Positions 5,979 through 8,752 of a stretch of 8,752 nt of DNA are shown piece after piece (the first letter of the stretch is position 1; each line of letters starts with the position of its first letter). This DNA is from Patescibacteria group bacterium (GTDB lineage: Bacteria; Patescibacteriota; Minisyncoccia; Phycocordibacterales; JAGLOS01). The stretch covers positions 1 through 8,752 of the forward strand of contig JAHIYV010000130.1 of NCBI GenBank assembly GCA_018814635.1, read 5' to 3'. A program made the translations under genes and the position numbers. The notes under the pieces were generated by a model. The model was not told the DNA's origin, ran no database searches, and worked only from the letters and a program-made list of their open reading frames with translations.

Positions 5979-6713
5979 CTAGAATTGATTAACCAATCTC
6001 AAGTCGCCTGTAAACAATAATCGTATATCATCAATCTCATATTTAAGCATCGCTAATCTTTCAACACCAACGCCAAAAGCAAAACCTTGCCAATCTTTAG
6101 GATTTATACCAGCCACCGAAAGCACATTAGGATGAACCATACCAGCTCCAAGTATTTCAATCCAACCGCTTTGTTTACATGCTGAACACCCTTTGCCTTT
6201 ACACTTAAAACACACCATATCAATTTCAAAGCCCGGTTCAACAAATGGAAAATAACCCGGACGAAACTGCATTCTTACATCATCACCATATAATTTTTTA
6301 AGAAAATGATGCAGTGTGCCTTTTAGATGTCCCAAAGAAATATCTTTCCCAACAACTAAACCTTCTATTTGGTAAAATTGCAATTCATGCGTCGCGTCTG
6401 TCGCTTCATTGCGAAAAACTTTTCCAGAAACAACAATTTTGAACGGGGGTTTATTTTTTTCCATATATCGCCCTTGCACCGCGGAAGTTTGCGTCCGTAA
6501 CACAGTTTTTTCTAGTCCTTTAACCCAAAAAGTATCTTGCATATCGCGCGCGGGATGATCTTGCGGCACATTAAGAACATCAAAATTATAATGTTCTGTT
6601 TCTACTTCTGGACCAAGCGCTATTTCAAAACCCATTTCTACCAACACCTTGATAACCTCATTCTGAATATGAGTAAGCGGATGAATATGCCCTTTTTGTT
6701 TCGTATTATTCAT
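5979..6713 (-). CDS. pheS: Phenylalanyl-tRNA synthetase alpha subunit, short form
   Basis: This is the catalytic class II alpha chain that activates phenylalanine and charges tRNA-Phe. It has 244 residues against about 330-350 usually, because it begins directly at the catalytic domain (GHIHPLTHI at 8-16). The N-terminal coiled coil that contacts tRNA is absent and I find no trace of it upstream. Class II motifs are intact: motif 1 region GPEVETEHYNFDVLN (34-48) and DHPARDMQDTFW (52-63), motif 2 FRNEATDATHELQFYQIEG (100-118), and motif 3 GFGVGVERLAML-like AFGVGVERLAML (212-223). PGYFPFVEPGFEID (152-165) forms the Phe pocket. A Cys4 pattern C-x2-C-x4-C-x2-C (168, 171, 176, 179) suggests a metal-binding knuckle seen in some bacterial PheS. 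The start ATG is fixed by the -10 box just upstream. It stops with TAG. Confidence 0.96.
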   Translation of the reverse strand: MNNTKQKGHIHPLTHIQNEVIKVLVEMGFEIALGPEVETEHYNFDVLNVPQDHPARDMQDTFWVKGLEKTVLRTQTSAVQGRYMEKNKPPFKIVVSGKVFRNEATDATHELQFYQIEGLVVGKDISLGHLKGTLHHFLKKLYGDDVRMQFRPGYFPFVEPGFEIDMVCFKCKGKGCSACKQSGWIEILGAGMVHPNVLSVAGINPKDWQGFAFGVGVERLAMLKYEIDDIRLLFTGDLRLVNQF

Positions 6714-6991
6714 AGAGCTGATTATATACGAAAAACAAAAATAAAAAAATAATTTCCAAAGGTTTTTATGAGATTACCATAACTGATTTTCCCATAAGGG
6801 GACGGCGAACATTATTAACATTCAAAAGAAGATATTGGCAAATTGAAGGACAAGTCTATTATTAAAAAAAACATTAAATTTTCATTCTCAGGTACGCAAC
6901 TTGAAAAAGAGTTTGCCTCTTTTTTAAAAGATGGCGGTGGAAGAGGAACCAACCTCTCTGACTGCTATAGCAAAGTCTCAGCACCTTCCGA
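6714..6991. other. Spacer between pheS and the propeller gene
   Basis: Beyond the pheST promoter I see no supported gene in these 278 bases. Two overlapping short stems compete: CCTCTT (6916-6921) with AAGAGG (6941-6946), and AGAGG (6942-6946) with CCTCT (6953-6957). They lie just past the propeller stop on the minus strand, but without a T tract. A plus-strand open frame (TTG at 6843, stop 7071-7073) has no recognisable product and overlaps the propeller gene's 3' end. Confidence 0.55.
6721..6726 (-). promoter_or_regulatory. pheST -10 box, probably giving a leaderless mRNA
   Basis: Minus-strand TATAAT ends seven bases before the pheS ATG (6711-6713), placing the expected transcription start at or within a base of the start codon. 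The upstream spacer is T-rich and no -35 hexamer is recognisable. There is no ribosome binding site, which fits leaderless initiation. Confidence 0.55.
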
Positions 6992-8617
6992 TTATTCAGA
7001 AAGATTCAATTCGTTTACTCGTTGCCAGTCGGTTTCGTTGAGTATTACAATCTTGTTGTCTCCTATGATATAAAGATAATCGTCAAGATAAACGGCTCGT
7101 CTTGCACGCAAACCACTCACGGCTTTTACCATTTTCAATTCGTTGTTTTTGTACGAGAACACGAAACCACCTTGATCGCCGGGCATAAAGAATACTTCAT
7201 GCTTGCTGTCTTGTAAAAACGCGTGGTGAGTATTCTGGATTTCAGACCAATATTCATTAAGCATATATTTTGCCACTTCTGTTGGGTTTTTTGGGTCAGA
7301 AACATCAAATAACGACATTTTAACTTTTGAACCCTCTCTTCCTATACCAAGAATTATGTTGTCGCTGATTGGATGCAAATAAGACGAGAAGCCTGGAATT
7401 TTTAATTCGCCTGTAACTTGAGGATTGCGTGGGTCGCTTAAATCCAACACGAAGAAAGGGTCTATTTGCTTAAATGTAACTAAATACCCCCTGTCTCCAA
7501 TAAACCGCACAGAATAAATTTTCTCATCTTTCCCAAGTCCTGTAACTTTTCCGATAGTTTTCATTTTTTCGTCCAACACATATACATCATTTTCTTCTTC
7601 CATATCAATACCATATTGCCATCGGAATTGATTTCTTCCTCCTATCGTTATAGCGACTCTCAAATTTTCTTCATATTCATCAAGAGAAAATTGGTTCAGT
7701 AAGTGTCCCGGCACAATGCCTATATCTTGTACTTTGAAACTCTCAATATCAATTTTTACAATACTAGTTTTTTCTAGATCTCGTTTATGCGCATCAACAT
7801 ACGAATCCATCCTGTTCTCCATTTCATTTTCCATTTTTAGTTTTTCGTCTCCATCTAAAAATTGTTGCACTTCATTCATAATAATTCCCATCTCGGTCAT
7901 TTTTGCATTGTCGCTTAAATCATAAGTTTGCAGTTTTTCCAAACGAGTAATTATATGCGCTGGAATTATATCTTTATTTTCAATTAAAAATCCCGCAAAA
8001 AAATCAAAAATGCTCTTATTATGCGAATAAGCGACATATAATCCTTTTTGAGACATATAGACTGTCGCGTTGTATGAACCAACAAATGAAATTCCTGTGT
8101 TCATTGAACCAGTTTCTGGGTTGATTGTTGCAATAGTATATGTCACATCAGCCGGCGTGATAACAGATGGATGATAAATATCTCCACAACGAATTTCCGT
8201 TGTGTTAATATCATTTACAACAAACGGCCGTATAGGACATGGGCGAGAATAATTGACATTGCGTCGCGTAACAAGATAAATTTTTCCATCAGATAAACGC
8301 GCTTGTAGATACTGCATATTATCCTCCAAAGAAACCGTCCATTCTTTTTTAGGATTCTTTAAATCAGATACATCAAAACCGTAAATTTTATTTTGCGCAA
8401 AAATCGCAAGAATATTGTCTACAAGAAGCAAGTTTCCACCTTCTTCAATTTCTCCAATCTCTTGTAATTCTGCTGGGGGGAAAGCTTTTATAATATTCGT
8501 TAAAGCTGTTGGATATGGAACCGCGGGCGGTTTTGAATAAATTCCTTCTTCAAAAGCGTTAGGATAACGTCTAATCTCGCTTGAAAAAAAAAGATTTGTT
8601 CCGTCTGTTTTAATAAC
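6992..8617 (-). CDS. Beta-propeller domain protein (PF09826-like), N-terminally truncated
   Basis: This belongs to the family of secreted or membrane-anchored proteins with a C-terminal beta-propeller (PF09826 by recognition), function unknown. The open frame runs for 541 codons from GTT at 8617, directly after an in-frame TGA (8618-8620); the first usual start codon is TTG at 8431, giving 479 residues. The first codons read VIKTDGTNLFFSSEIRRYP, which is the family's KTDG motif at the beginning of the propeller. From the TTG numbering, the hallmark runs YSVRFIGDRGYLVTF (307-320), DPFFVLDLSDPRNP (324-337) and IPGFSSYLHP (345-354), with repeated DVSDPKNP-type blade motifs at 20-27, 330-337 and 376-383. 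A charged helical insertion sits at about 150-225. The usual signal or anchor segment and preceding N-terminal region are absent in all frames upstream. The C-terminus is complete. It is probably a decaying gene, or one kept as a truncated cytosolic form. Starting at TTG would cost the first blade. Confidence 0.82.
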   Translation of the reverse strand, partial: VIKTDGTNLFFSSEIRRYPNAFEEGIYSKPPAVPYPTALTNIIKAFPPAELQEIGEIEEGGNLLLVDNILAIFAQNKIYGFDVSDLKNPKKEWTVSLEDNMQYLQARLSDGKIYLVTRRNVNYSRPCPIRPFVVNDINTTEIRCGDIYHPSVITPADVTYTIATINPETGSMNTGISFVGSYNATVYMSQKGLYVAYSHNKSIFDFFAGFLIENKDIIPAHIITRLEKLQTYDLSDNAKMTEMGIIMNEVQQFLDGDEKLKMENEMENRMDSYVDAHKRDLEKTSIVKIDIESFKVQDIGIVPGHLLNQFSLDEYEENLRVAITIGGRNQFRWQYGIDMEEENDVYVLDEKMKTIGKVTGLGKDEKIYSVRFIGDRGYLVTFKQIDPFFVLDLSDPRNPQVTGELKIPGFSSYLHPISDNIILGIGREGSKVKMSLFDVSDPKNPTEVAKYMLNEYWSEIQNTHHAFLQDSKHEVFFMPGDQGGFVFSYKNNELKMVKAVSGLRARRAVYLDDYLYIIGDNKIVILNETDWQRVNELNLSE

Positions 8618-8635
8618 TCACCTTACGCGCTTTTA

Positions 8636-8644
8636 TGCTAAAAT
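8636..8644 (+). promoter_or_regulatory. Plus-strand extended -10 promoter
   Basis: TGCTAAAAT combines the TGn extension with a -10 hexamer one base off consensus. It points at the plus-strand start at 8680, giving a leader of about 29 bases. No clear -35. It lies only 16 bases from the point where the minus-strand propeller gene breaks off. Confidence 0.4.
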
Positions 8645-8679
8645 AAAGATATTATCATCATAACATTTTATTTAAAAAT

Positions 8680-8752
8680 ATGAACACAACAAATATGAAC
8701 ACAACGCTTTCAACAACACTCTCATCTACCAATCTTTTTTCCATTATAAATC
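8680..8752 (+). CDS. Start of a plus-strand reading frame cut by the window edge
   Basis: An ATG at 8680 opens a frame with no stop through 24 codons to the end of the window. The peptide begins MNTTNMNTT and is rich in Thr, Ser and Asn. A second ATG at 8695 lies in a 15-base-spaced duplication of the first 12 bases, so the start is ambiguous. No Shine-Dalgarno is visible, but an extended -10 lies about 36-44 bases upstream. I cannot name the product from this little sequence. Confidence 0.45.
   Translation, partial: MNTTNMNTTLSTTLSSTNLFSIIN

Noticed and set aside
6714..6991. T-box or attenuator leader upstream of pheST
   Set aside because: The -10 box lies seven bases from the start codon, leaving no leader, and I found no T-box sequence or terminator-antiterminator pair pointing at pheS.
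6843..7073. Plus-strand 76-codon frame with TTG start between pheS and the propeller gene
   Set aside because: It resembles no known family, has a rare start without a ribosome site, and its last 80 bases lie antisense to the clear 3' end of the propeller gene.
8618..8620. TGA recoded as glycine (as in Gracilibacteria or SR1) restoring the propeller N-terminus
   Set aside because: A TAA stop lies five codons further upstream in the same frame, and no internal TGA occurs in gyrB, pheT or pheS.

Overview
The window looks like a piece of a small, AT-rich bacterial genome of the Candidatus Patescibacteria (CPR, Parcubacteria-like) type. The clues are a pared-down phenylalanyl-tRNA synthetase (both subunits lack their usual tRNA-contacting accessory domains), start codons with no visible Shine-Dalgarno sequence, long hairpin-rich intergenic islands, and a gyrase B with a low-complexity acidic insertion. 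The lineage is an inference from gene features, not a database result.

All recognisable genes but one are on the minus strand. From the left: bases 1-388 are gene-free and packed with inverted and direct repeats. A ten-helix BASS-family transporter (389-1288), visibly more AT-rich than its neighbours, follows. A 186-base spacer with a possible small gene remnant separates it from gyrB (1475-3544). A second repeat island (3545-3990) holds the gyrB promoter, a 108-bp array of short units in both orientations, a REP-like hairpin and an inverted copy of a 40-bp element also found in the first island. Then come pheT (3991-5958) and pheS (5979-6713), an evident pheST operon whose -10 box lies so close to the pheS start codon that the transcript is probably leaderless. 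Beyond is a PF09826-type beta-propeller protein (6992-8617) that has lost its N-terminal part. It ends abruptly at an in-frame TGA, next to a plus-strand promoter-like site and the first codons of a divergent plus-strand reading frame that runs off the right edge.

Functionally the window joins core information processing (DNA supercoiling, Phe-tRNA charging) with two cell-envelope genes (transporter, degraded surface/secreted propeller). I found no defence system, CRISPR array, transposase or RNA gene. The least-explained material is the intergenic DNA: two islands share a 40-bp element (37 of 40 identical, opposite orientation) and a hairpin family with a compensatory base-pair change. This fits a dispersed, possibly mobilised, non-coding repeat family.
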